Positions 33,646 to 42,020 of a stretch of DNA of 64,000 nt are shown in pieces. The translations under genes and the position numbers were made by a program. The notes under the pieces were generated by a model that was not told the origin of the DNA, searched no databases, and saw only the letters and a program-made list of their open reading frames with translations. Source of the stretch: Streptomyces sp. NBC_00250. GTDB taxonomy: Bacteria > Actinomycetota > Actinomycetes > Streptomycetales > Streptomycetaceae. The stretch covers positions 7,984,001 to 8,048,000 of the forward strand of contig NZ_CP108088.1 of the NCBI RefSeq assembly GCF_036192275.1. The letters run 5' to 3'. Position 1 is the stretch's first letter. The number at the start of each line of letters is the position of its first letter.

Positions 33646-36141
33646 TCACGGCGATTGCCGGGTCGTCCAGACGGTCCAGGCCGACACGGGTGACAGTGAT
33701 CCCTCTATGGCCTTCAGCTGAGCGCACCACGCGTCCAGCCCCAGCCTCCGGGCCAGCACCACGGCCGGAGCGACACCCCACCGCAGGACCGGCACGGTAC
33801 CGGCCTCGGCCCAGCGCGTGAGGGCGGAGCGTACGGACTTCGGCACGGGACCGTTCCGGTCGCGACCCTTCGGCCGAAGCGCCGCCGCTCCCTCCAGGAG
33901 GTCCATGTCGCAGATGTCGCTGCCCCGCTCCCTCAGGAGTCTCAGGAGTCCTCGGGTGTACCTGTCCTCGCCGGCGGCGTAGCAGGCGTAGGCGCGGGCC
34001 AGGGTCAGGACCGGGTCGGGTGCCTCGTCCTTGTCCGCCGCGAGCAGGTCTTTGGGGGCATGACCTCTCAGGTTCCCCAGCGACACGAGGTCGTCCCATT
34101 CCGGATCCGGACTGGTGGAGAGGGGTTCCACCCGGGCCGCTTGTCCGCTCCGGACCGCACCTTCGCCGATCTCGACCGCCAGGGGGAGCGACGGATGCAG
34201 AGGGAAGGTCACGCCGGTGTCGGTGCCGGTTCCGGGGACCGACACGCAGGTCCCCCACGTGGATTCCTCCGGGTAGGTCGTGACCAGCCACGTGTCGGTT
34301 CGAGAGTCGAGACCGATGACGGAGAACCCGGGAAGTTTCTCCCAGACGCCAGACTGGATGCTCACCCTGAGCGGCACGATGCCGTTCTCGACGCTGCGAG
34401 GAAGCCGCACGGTCTTCTCGGTCCCCGCGAACACCTCGACCATCTCCGACCAGGATCCCCAAGGCAGGTCGACTCTCACCTGGACATGGCCCGGCGGCAC
34501 GCCGATCAGCGGGTCCGACTCGATCTCCCGTACGGACCGTCCGGTCTCTCCGACCGTGACGGTGGGAGCGTCCGTGAGAGGGCCGACCAGTTGCCCGGTT
34601 CCACCGTCCGGCAACGCGATCCGGATCGCTGTTTCTTCCGGGAATTCCGGTGACTCGCGGATCGCCGTCGAGATGTCATTCGGTGTCAGGATGGCGAAGG
34701 TGGAGGCGACATCCGAGGCGAACTGTATGAGCAGCTCCCGGTCGTCGTACCGTCCGGAAACGTAGAGGCCGACCTCTTCCTGTGTGACCTCGATCCTGTT
34801 CGATGCATTCCGTAGGTGCTCCTGCAGGCTGTCGCTGAGCTCTGGAGACGTGGATGAGGTGAGGCTACCGGTGGAATCGACATTGCCGACGAAGACCCAG
34901 GCGTTGTCATCGCCCTTCGGTTTCCTTGATGACCGGTAGGTGTCAGGTGCGGTCGGCAACGCCCATATGCCGTCGCCCGGTCGGTGCCCCGCGGCCGCGC
35001 CTCGTCGCGTCCCCGACGGGGCCGACCTCAAATGGAAGACGACCTCGCTGTCACTGTCGCCGATGCGTATCCGGCGTTCGGCCGGCTTTCGCCAGCCCGA
35101 GTCGGCCTTCAGCTCGCAGATCACGCTCAGGCTCGTCTCGTGCGGGAGATGGTTCTCAAAAGGCAGCTGTACGGTCTTCCGCGGGGGTACGGGAACCTCT
35201 CGGCGCCAGGGCGTGCCCTCCACCTGTACGGCTATCGTCCTCACGTCCTTGGCGGCGGAAGCCGGTTTCACGGCTACGGACATGCGCGCGGCCGGGGTCG
35301 GAGGCAGGTGGAGAGGCCAGACACTCTTCGCCGAACCCGGGCCGTACACCTGCACCCCAGGGTTTTGGACGATGCGTTCCGTCCAAGCGGTTCTGGTCAC
35401 CTCCGGGCCGACGATGTCAGTGACCGCTTTGCGCAGGTCGATACTGACGTCACCGGTGTCGAAATCCAGGTGGAGGACGTGGGGGGTCGGGTTCTGTGTG
35501 TCGATGTGCGGAAGCAGGTTCTGCGTGAAGAGGCCTCGGCCCTCTATCTCCATCGCCAGCTCACCCTGCTGGCACGCGAAGCAGAAGACCAGTGTGTTTC
35601 CGGCCATGGCCGTGAAGCCCTGGAAGGGCATACCTGCGGGGACCCTGGACCGCTCGCTCACGTCGAACGGCACGTTCTGACAGCCGTCCATGATCAGTAG
35701 TTGCTCCGGGAATTCCATGGACCGGAACAATTCGATGTGCTCATCGATGGAGAGGTTGGAGAAGACATCGTGTTCGTCGGACGATGCCTCGCTGGTGACG
35801 AAGAGCCTCCTCGTGGACGGATCATAGATGCCGTGCCCGAAAAGGAATACGAACAGGTGACTGCCGCGCAGGGTACGAAGCCTGGCGAGGGATTTCGTGA
35901 TTCCAGGAGCCGTGGCATCGTGCCAGGGCACTCCCGCGCCCAGTGCGTCGAGCAACGGGCGACTTGTCTCGGTCGGCTGGGCGTGCAGAAGGATGTGGTC
36001 GTCCGGAACCCCGGCCTTCCGTAGCCAGTTCACCGATTCGCACGCATCCTGCACGGCGCCGCTGAGATCCCGTATCTGCGGATCGTCGTAGGCGTCGATT
36101 CCGACTACCAAGGCCCAGCTGTCCGCATACGTACCGGTCAT
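33646..36141 (-). CDS. Caspase-like (peptidase C14) protease with long C-terminal region
   Basis: Predicted 831-residue cytoplasmic protein; ATG 36141 overlaps the stop of the upstream hydrolase gene (ATGA). Residues about 8-260 form a caspase-fold peptidase: WALVVGIDAYDD strand, catalytic His103 in LFVFLFGHGIYD and catalytic Cys154 in LLIMDGCQNVPF. The remaining 570 residues contain beta-rich modules (LPPTPAARMSVAVKPASAAK; VRVDLPWGSWSEMVEVFAGT) and an unrecognised helical end (LTLARAYACYAAGEDRYTRG), perhaps a regulatory or target-recognition part. Base composition is below that of the flanking metabolic genes. It faces a divergent CHAT protease. I infer a proteolytic conflict system. Confidence 0.87.
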   Translation of the reverse strand: MTGTYADSWALVVGIDAYDDPQIRDLSGAVQDACESVNWLRKAGVPDDHILLHAQPTETSRPLLDALGAGVPWHDATAPGITKSLARLRTLRGSHLFVFLFGHGIYDPSTRRLFVTSEASSDEHDVFSNLSIDEHIELFRSMEFPEQLLIMDGCQNVPFDVSERSRVPAGMPFQGFTAMAGNTLVFCFACQQGELAMEIEGRGLFTQNLLPHIDTQNPTPHVLHLDFDTGDVSIDLRKAVTDIVGPEVTRTAWTERIVQNPGVQVYGPGSAKSVWPLHLPPTPAARMSVAVKPASAAKDVRTIAVQVEGTPWRREVPVPPRKTVQLPFENHLPHETSLSVICELKADSGWRKPAERRIRIGDSDSEVVFHLRSAPSGTRRGAAAGHRPGDGIWALPTAPDTYRSSRKPKGDDNAWVFVGNVDSTGSLTSSTSPELSDSLQEHLRNASNRIEVTQEEVGLYVSGRYDDRELLIQFASDVASTFAILTPNDISTAIRESPEFPEETAIRIALPDGGTGQLVGPLTDAPTVTVGETGRSVREIESDPLIGVPPGHVQVRVDLPWGSWSEMVEVFAGTEKTVRLPRSVENGIVPLRVSIQSGVWEKLPGFSVIGLDSRTDTWLVTTYPEESTWGTCVSVPGTGTDTGVTFPLHPSLPLAVEIGEGAVRSGQAARVEPLSTSPDPEWDDLVSLGNLRGHAPKDLLAADKDEAPDPVLTLARAYACYAAGEDRYTRGLLRLLRERGSDICDMDLLEGAAALRPKGRDRNGPVPKSVRSALTRWAEAGTVPVLRWGVAPAVVLARRLGLDAWCAQLKAIEGSLSPVSAWTVWTTRQSP

Positions 36142-37409
36142 GGCCAATTCTCTTTGATCAAGGTGTAGGTGGCCGCATGGGCCCAGTAGGCACTGTGTGA
36201 TTCGGGGAACGGGACACCGGCATCGACCTGCTTGTCGACGATTCCGCTCACATCCGCGAATGCGGGAGCCGCGCGGAACGACAGGAAGTCCGCCGGGCTG
36301 TAGATGTTCAGCCAAGGAGTGAACGGCTTCGCGGTCGTGCCGGGCTGCAGTGACACCAGGGCGTCCAAGAGGTACAGGTAGGGTGCCTGCGAACCTACCG
36401 TCACCAGCAGATCCACGTGCGGAGCGTCGTCGCCGGACAGGAGATCCACCATGGCGATGCCGCCGAGACTGTGTCCCACGACCACGACCGGCCTGTTCGG
36501 CGGCAGCTCGGAAATGGCGTCGGAAAGAACCTTGCGGACCTTCTCCCCACGACGTATGTAGAATGCCACGTCGCGAATGAAGTCCGAGAAGGGGTCCATG
36601 AGCTTCGCCCGGTGTTCCATGGCCTGGGAATTACCGAAGCGCATCGCCAGCGGCCCCAGGGTCTTCCAGAGCGATCGTGTGAAGAATCCCCTCGTGGAGG
36701 TTCCGGACAATGCTACGCCGACCGCGTCGACGAATTGCGTTCGCTCGTCGCCGGAAAGGGCGATGGGCGACAGTCGCGGAGGATCGGCGTTGCGGTGGGT
36801 TTGCAGAACGAAGGCGACGGCGGCTCGCGAGACGGCATCGAGCAGCGCTTGCAGCTCGCCGGCATCGAGCAGCGCTTGCTGCTCGCCGGCATCGACGGGC
36901 TTGCTCTCGTCGCGAGGGTCGACCATCGCTCGGACGGCTCCGCTCAGGGCCTCGGAATCGCGAACGAACGTGAGAGCCGAGCGCAGCTCTTCCACCGTGA
37001 CACCTGCGGTTTTGAGCGCTCCTTCTACCACCTCGGCTCGGTCCAGCCGTTGCTGCACTTCGGTTTTCGGCCCAAGGGCACCGACGATGGTTCCCGTCCT
37101 CTCGGGACGTGCGGCGGCGCGTACCCGCAGTTCGATCAGCGGATCCTCGATGAGCAGCCCCCAGGTGGCTACTTCGGTCTCGCTGCCTTCAGGCGCCACG
37201 GCGCCCATCGCCGCACGTGTCGCCGCTGCGGATTCCGGCAGGATGGGCGTCACGCTGAGGTCGGCCGGCCCGACCTTCTGGCCCCAAGGGGGTGCGGTGA
37301 CGGATTTCGTATGCATGCCCATACCGTCGACAATGCGCTGCCGGGTGTCTTCAGCGCCTTCGCGGACCCCCGTGCCGTGCACGAATACCAGTGAGCCCTC
37401 CATGGCCAT
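36138..37409 (-). CDS. Alpha/beta hydrolase (lipase/esterase-like) coupled to caspase
   Basis: Predicted 423 residues from ATG 37409, with AGGAGG four bases ahead (ATG 37403 is an alternative). The N-terminal SLVFVHGTGVREG gives the oxyanion-hole turn. The nucleophile elbow is VVVVGHSLGGIAMV with Ser314; Asp in IYSPADFLSF and His in ESHSAYWAH are plausible triad members. A helical insert of about 230 residues separates the first strand from the elbow, longer than usual and possibly a lid or regulatory part with a repeated LLDAGELQALLDA segment. No signal peptide. Its stop overlaps the caspase start. It may be the effector (membrane lipid or ester hydrolysis) released by proteolysis. Confidence 0.82.
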   Translation of the reverse strand: MAMEGSLVFVHGTGVREGAEDTRQRIVDGMGMHTKSVTAPPWGQKVGPADLSVTPILPESAAATRAAMGAVAPEGSETEVATWGLLIEDPLIELRVRAAARPERTGTIVGALGPKTEVQQRLDRAEVVEGALKTAGVTVEELRSALTFVRDSEALSGAVRAMVDPRDESKPVDAGEQQALLDAGELQALLDAVSRAAVAFVLQTHRNADPPRLSPIALSGDERTQFVDAVGVALSGTSTRGFFTRSLWKTLGPLAMRFGNSQAMEHRAKLMDPFSDFIRDVAFYIRRGEKVRKVLSDAISELPPNRPVVVVGHSLGGIAMVDLLSGDDAPHVDLLVTVGSQAPYLYLLDALVSLQPGTTAKPFTPWLNIYSPADFLSFRAAPAFADVSGIVDKQVDAGVPFPESHSAYWAHAATYTLIKENWP

Positions 37410-37602
37410 GGCTCCTCCTGGGCATCTGAGGTACACCGGCGGGAGCACGCCGACCGGAGGGGCTTGTCCGCGGTCTGGTCTCGCATCGGTGCCAGTGCGG
37501 TTCTTCTTCCAGCTTGCGACCCTTGGGAGCCCTTGTCCATCGCGCCGAGAGTAGAGTTGAGCGCGTCCCTGCCCAGGTGTTCGGCGCCGAAAGGTGGGCA
37601 GA

Positions 37603-39927
37603 GTGGTGGAACGCAATACTTTTGCACTGGAAATATCGAGTGACCATGACGGCACGTATTCGGTCACTGCCACGTCAGGAACCGAACCCACCGTCAAGGT
37701 CTCTGATGTTCCGTTGGACGTGGAAAAGATCAGAGAGCGGTCCGGGTTGCTCCAGGAAAGCTCGGGTTCCACTTCGATGGCGAGCAGATCGCCAGGGGGC
37801 TCCTTCGCCACGCGGGACCTTTCCGCCCGGGAGATCGGCGACGAGCTCTTCGGGGCGCTTTTTCCCGGCGACCTGAGCGGCCTCTATGCCGACCGGAGAC
37901 GCCAGGCCGCCGCACGGGGAGAGAGTCTGCGGATGATGCTCCGCATGGACGCCCCGGAGCTGACCACGCTGCCGTGGGAGTTGATTCACAGTCAGGACTT
38001 CGGATATCTCTGCCTCGACGACGAGGTCGTCCGTTGTGTCGATCTGCCCCGCCCGCTCGGTCCGACTTCGACGGAACCTCAGGTCCTGGTGAAGGGAATC
38101 GTATCCGCGCCGCCGTTCGCGAAACCCGTGGACGTGAAGAGCGAGGAGAGAAATCTACGGAGAAGCCTGAGGTGGCTGGCCGACGGGAGCGTCGCCAGAC
38201 TCAGCTGGGTGAAGGTGGAGAACTGGGCGGCGATGCTGGAGCAGTTCACCGCCAAGTCCGAAGGCTGCCATGTGCTCCACTACGTCGGCCATGGCGAGTA
38301 CGACGAGGAGCAGCAGGCGGGTGCGCTCATCTTCAGTGACCTGCAGGGCCGCAAGCGGCTCGTCCACGGCGATGACTTCGGCAGGGCCATCCAACAGGCG
38401 AGTCTGCAGCCGCAGCTCGTGGTCCTGAACGGGTGTGAGACGGGGAAGGGGAGCCACGACGACCTCTACTCCAGCGTGGCTGCGGCGCTGCTGAGCTTCG
38501 TCCCGGCCGTGGTCGCCATGCAGTTCGCGGTGTCCGACAGTGCCGCGGTCGCCTTCTCCCGCTTCTTCTACCAGGCGCTGGTCGGCCTTGGGCGACCCGT
38601 CGACGTCGCGGTGCACCAAGGGCGGGTCGCGATGCTGCTGCACGACCCCGACAGCCTTGAGTGGGCGACACCGGTCCTGTACGTGCGCGATGACAACGAC
38701 ATCCGACTGTTCGACGTCGTGCAGCGGACGCCGACGTCCAAGAGGACGGTCGAGAGCGTCCGGCACGACGAAGAGCGACTCATCGCGGCCCAGGCCTCCA
38801 AGAGCACGCAGATCCACGGAAATCCGGTACTGATCCAGAAGAGGCCGGACCCGACTCTCCGCGGGCGGCGGGAGTTCACCCGGAGCGACTTCGAGCTGGT
38901 CTTTCCCGGGTGGCGGAGCGGGATCGTCTCCATGCGCCGGAAGAACGACGTACGCGGCGGTCCTTGGGGACCGCCCTACTCGATCCTTCCCGACCTCGGG
39001 AGGGTCGGCGCGATCGGCATGGTGGAGAGCATGCTCGGTGAGGGCCGGAGCAGTCTCGAAGTCGTCGCCAGAACGGGGGAGGAGCTGAAGTTCGCCTGGA
39101 ACGACAGCGAAGACCCGGCCCATTGGCATATGTTGCCGGCGCCCATCGCCGGACGGGCGGCCGGCATTCCGGCGCTCGTCCAGTCCGGACACGGAAACCC
39201 CGGTGACTTCCACCTGGTGTGTCCCGCCGCCGGCGGCGGCCTGATGTCCATGCGCCGCAGGAACGACAGGGAGGGGTATCCATGGACCACTCCCTACGTG
39301 TTCGCCCCGGGCTTGGGCGAGGTCGCCGCCGTGGGCTTGGTGGAGAGTGTCCTGGGCGGCGGCCGGAACGGGCTGCAGCTCGTCGTGCGGACGGGGGACG
39401 AGCTTCGCTTCCTCTGGAACGAGACCGCGGAGTCGACCGATTGGCAGGAGCTGGCGGACCCGATCACCGATGGGGCCATGGGTAATCCGGTCCTGATCCA
39501 GGATCGGACCACGGAACCCGGCGACCTTCTGCTCGCATGCCCCGCAGCGGCCGGCGGGATGCTGTTCCTGCGCCGCAGGAACGGCGTCGACGGCCTGCCG
39601 TGGACCATGCCCTACTTCGTGGCGCAGGAGCTGGAGGTCACGGCGTTGACCATGATCCAGAGCACCTACGGAGGCGAGGACGGCAGGCCGGGGGGCAACC
39701 TGGAACTCATCGCCCGGGTGGGCGACTCGCTGGAGTTCTTCTGGAAGGGACCGCGCCCGGATTTCTGGATCCACAACACTTTCGGCCCCCAGCACCCGCT
39801 GGTCGAGGCGCTGGGATCTCCCGAGTCGTCCCGCGAGTCGTCCCCCCGGTCATCGGCCGAGTCATCCCCCGAGGGCGTCCCCCGGTTCCTCCCCCGAGTC
39901 CGCAACTATCTGACGGGACGTCAGTGA
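37603..39927 (+). CDS. CHAT-domain protease with PLL-like lectin propeller
   Basis: Predicted 774 residues; GTG 37603 fits AAAGG eight bases upstream better than GTG 37594. Residues about 90-390 are a CHAT (caspase-related) peptidase: TTLPWELIHSQDFGYLCLDD, His230 in HYVGHGEYD, Cys278 in LVVLNGCETG. Residues about 405-735 are three long repeats (PVLIQ...FELVFP...IVSMRRKND...PWGPPY...LEVVARTGEELKFAWND...W), each equal to two blades, resembling the PLL-type bacterial lectin propeller. The tail is a Ser-Pro-Glu repeat. No signal peptide, so the propeller must sense an internal or released ligand. It is divergent from the hydrolase-caspase pair with a 193-bp shared promoter region. Confidence 0.87.
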   Translation: MVERNTFALEISSDHDGTYSVTATSGTEPTVKVSDVPLDVEKIRERSGLLQESSGSTSMASRSPGGSFATRDLSAREIGDELFGALFPGDLSGLYADRRRQAAARGESLRMMLRMDAPELTTLPWELIHSQDFGYLCLDDEVVRCVDLPRPLGPTSTEPQVLVKGIVSAPPFAKPVDVKSEERNLRRSLRWLADGSVARLSWVKVENWAAMLEQFTAKSEGCHVLHYVGHGEYDEEQQAGALIFSDLQGRKRLVHGDDFGRAIQQASLQPQLVVLNGCETGKGSHDDLYSSVAAALLSFVPAVVAMQFAVSDSAAVAFSRFFYQALVGLGRPVDVAVHQGRVAMLLHDPDSLEWATPVLYVRDDNDIRLFDVVQRTPTSKRTVESVRHDEERLIAAQASKSTQIHGNPVLIQKRPDPTLRGRREFTRSDFELVFPGWRSGIVSMRRKNDVRGGPWGPPYSILPDLGRVGAIGMVESMLGEGRSSLEVVARTGEELKFAWNDSEDPAHWHMLPAPIAGRAAGIPALVQSGHGNPGDFHLVCPAAGGGLMSMRRRNDREGYPWTTPYVFAPGLGEVAAVGLVESVLGGGRNGLQLVVRTGDELRFLWNETAESTDWQELADPITDGAMGNPVLIQDRTTEPGDLLLACPAAAGGMLFLRRRNGVDGLPWTMPYFVAQELEVTALTMIQSTYGGEDGRPGGNLELIARVGDSLEFFWKGPRPDFWIHNTFGPQHPLVEALGSPESSRESSPRSSAESSPEGVPRFLPRVRNYLTGRQ

Positions 39928-40002
39928 AACGTCGAGCATTTTCCTCTCCTGCTCCCCTTACGCGCCGCCGGGTTTCCCCTTAGCCTCTCCACAACTCGCA
40001 AG

Positions 40003-40017
40003 TTACCGGCCGGTCAA
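40003..40017. promoter_or_regulatory. Palindromic operator upstream of acyl-CoA ligase
   Basis: TTACCGGCCGGTCAA has a perfect 10-bp core (ACCGGCCGGT) with partly symmetric flanks. Such sites are bound by TetR-type fatty-acid regulators in actinobacteria. It lies 38 bases before the start of the ligase gene. No matching regulator gene is nearby. Confidence 0.5.
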
Positions 40018-40054
40018 TGAGTCATTGGCAGGCGCACTGGGCCCGGGGGTTGCC

Positions 40055-41947
40055 ATGAGTTCCGCGCAGAACCTTCTCGACAGCCGCCCGCCGTCAGTGG
40101 CGCACATCTTCCTCTCCAGGGTCGCGGCCACACCCGACCGCGAGGCCTATCGCCACCCCGTGGCGGCCGACGAGGGTGCTCCCGGCGCCGAGGAGTGGCG
40201 CTCGCTGACATGGGCCCAGACCGCGGAGCGTGTGAAGGCCATCGCGGCAGGCCTGCTCACCCTCGGGCTGCGGCCGGAGGAGCGGGTGGCCATCTCCTCC
40301 TCGACCCGGGTGGAGTGGATCCTCGCCGACCTGGGCGTCGCCTGCGCGGGAGGCGCCGCCACGGCGGTCTACCCGAGCACCAACGCCGATGAGACGGCGT
40401 ACATCCTCTCCGACTCCGGCAGCCGGGCGATCTTCGTCGAGAACGCCGAGCAACTGGCCAAGGTGGCCGCCCACGCCGAAGGTCTGCCCGGCCTCGACCA
40501 CGCCATCCTCTTCGACCCCGATCCCGACGCGGACACGCCCCGGGGCGACGGGCTGGAGGTACTGACCCTCGCCGAGCTGGAGAAGCGCGGCGAGGCCCAT
40601 CTGCAGGAGCATCCGGACGCGGTCGACACGGCGGTCCGGGCCATCGGGCCCGATCACCTCGCCACCCTGATCTACACCTCCGGAACGACCGGCCGCCCCA
40701 AGGGCGTGCGCCTGGTGCACGACTGCTGGTCCTACCAGGCCGTCGCGCAGGAGGTCAGCGGGCTGCTGCTCCCCGACGACGTGCAGTTCCTGTGGCTGCC
40801 GCTGTCCCATGTCTTCGGCAACGCCCTGATCGCCGGTCAGGTGAAGACGGGAAGCGTGATCGCGGTGGACGGGCGCATCGACCGCATCGTCACCAACCTG
40901 CCCCTCGTCCGGCCCACCGTGATGGCTTCCGCACCGAGGATCTTCGAGAAGGTCTACAACGGCATCGCGGCCAGGGCGAGGGCCGAGGGCGGCGCCAAGT
41001 ACAAGATCTTCCTGTGGGCGGCGAAGGTCGCCCGCGACCACGCCAGGACCGGGCAGGAACAGATGGTGGCCACGGGAAGGCGCAAGCTGCCCCTCTGGCT
41101 CACCGTGCAGCACGCCGTCGCCGACAGGCTGGTCTACGGCAAGATCCGCGCGGCCTTCGGGGGTGAGCTCCGGGGCAGCGCCTCGGGAAGTGCCGCGCTG
41201 GCCGCCGACATCGGTTACTTCTTCGCCGGCGCGGGCGTGCCCGTTCTCGAGGGCTACGGACTGACGGAGACCAGTGCGGCCGTCACGGTCAACCCGGTCG
41301 ACGACTTCCGGGTGGGCACGGTCGGCAGGCCCCTGCCCGGCACCGAGGTCCGGATAGCCGAGGACGGGGAGATCCTCCTGCGGGGACCCGGCGTCATGCG
41401 GGGCTATCACAACCTTCCGGACAAGACCGCCGAAGTGCTGGAGAGTGACGGCTGGTTCCACACCGGCGACATCGGGGACGTCGACAAGGACGGCTTCGTC
41501 CGGATCACCGACCGCAAGAAGGACCTGTTCAAGACCTCGGGCGGCAAGTACATCGCACCCACGGAGATCGAGAGCCGTTTCAAGGCCGTCTGCCCGTTCG
41601 TCAGCAACATCCTGGTCATCGGCAACGGCCGCAACTACTGCACCGCCCTGATCACGCTCGACGAGACCGCGATCATGCCCTGGTCGGCATCGAACGGCCT
41701 CGGGGGCCGTACCTATGCCGACGTCGTCTCCTCGCCGGAGGCGCACGCGCTGATCGAGGGCTTCGTCCAGAGGGTGAACGGCGATCTGCAGCGGTGGCAG
41801 ACGATCAAGAAGTTCGCGGTCCTGCCGCGCGACCTCGATGTCGAGCACGGCGAACTCACCCCGAGCCTCAAGGTCAAGCGGCCCTTCGTGGAGCGGGAGT
41901 ACGCCGAGGTCGTCGAGGCCATGTACGAGGGTTCCCGCGAGGCATGA
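40055..41947 (+). CDS. Long-chain fatty-acid CoA ligase (AMP-forming)
   Basis: Predicted 630 residues from ATG 40055 (in-frame start at 40025 lacks support). All AMP-binding-enzyme motifs are present: P-loop [39 protein letters not shown], the hinge/ATP region [20 protein letters not shown] and [16 protein letters not shown]. The length and the N-terminal arrangement match FadD15-like long-chain acyl-CoA synthetases. It activates fatty acids for beta-oxidation or lipid synthesis in the cytoplasm. It is monocistronic: a palindromic operator precedes it and a strong hairpin follows. Confidence 0.92.
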   Translation: MSSAQNLLDSRPPSVAHIFLSRVAATPDREAYRHPVAADEGAPGAEEWRSLTWAQTAERVKAIAAGLLTLGLRPEERVAISSSTRVEWILADLGVACAGGAATAVYPSTNADETAYILSDSGSRAIFVENAEQLAKVAAHAEGLPGLDHAILFDPDPDADTPRGDGLEVLTLAELEKRGEAHLQEHPDAVDTAVRAIGPDHLATLIYTSGTTGRPKGVRLVHDCWSYQAVAQEVSGLLLPDDVQFLWLPLSHVFGNALIAGQVKTGSVIAVDGRIDRIVTNLPLVRPTVMASAPRIFEKVYNGIAARARAEGGAKYKIFLWAAKVARDHARTGQEQMVATGRRKLPLWLTVQHAVADRLVYGKIRAAFGGELRGSASGSAALAADIGYFFAGAGVPVLEGYGLTETSAAVTVNPVDDFRVGTVGRPLPGTEVRIAEDGEILLRGPGVMRGYHNLPDKTAEVLESDGWFHTGDIGDVDKDGFVRITDRKKDLFKTSGGKYIAPTEIESRFKAVCPFVSNILVIGNGRNYCTALITLDETAIMPWSASNGLGGRTYADVVSSPEAHALIEGFVQRVNGDLQRWQTIKKFAVLPRDLDVEHGELTPSLKVKRPFVEREYAEVVEAMYEGSREA

Positions 41948-41957
41948 CTCCCGCCCG

Positions 41958-41995
41958 CCCGTCCGGTCCGGCAGACCACTGCCGTACCGGACGGG
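41958..41995. terminator. Bidirectional terminator hairpin
   Basis: CCCGTCCGGTCCGGCAG and CTGCCGTACCGGACGGG form a 17-bp stem with one mismatch around a 4-nt loop (ACCA). It lies between the convergent ligase and FG-GAP-like genes and should serve both. Confidence 0.85.
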
Positions 41996-42020
41996 AGCCG
42001 GGGTCACCCCTGGGAACGGC

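Noticed and set aside
33608..34462. Second minus-strand frame at the 3' end of the caspase-like gene
   Set aside because: Different frame of the same strand with Arg/Gly-rich shadow composition.
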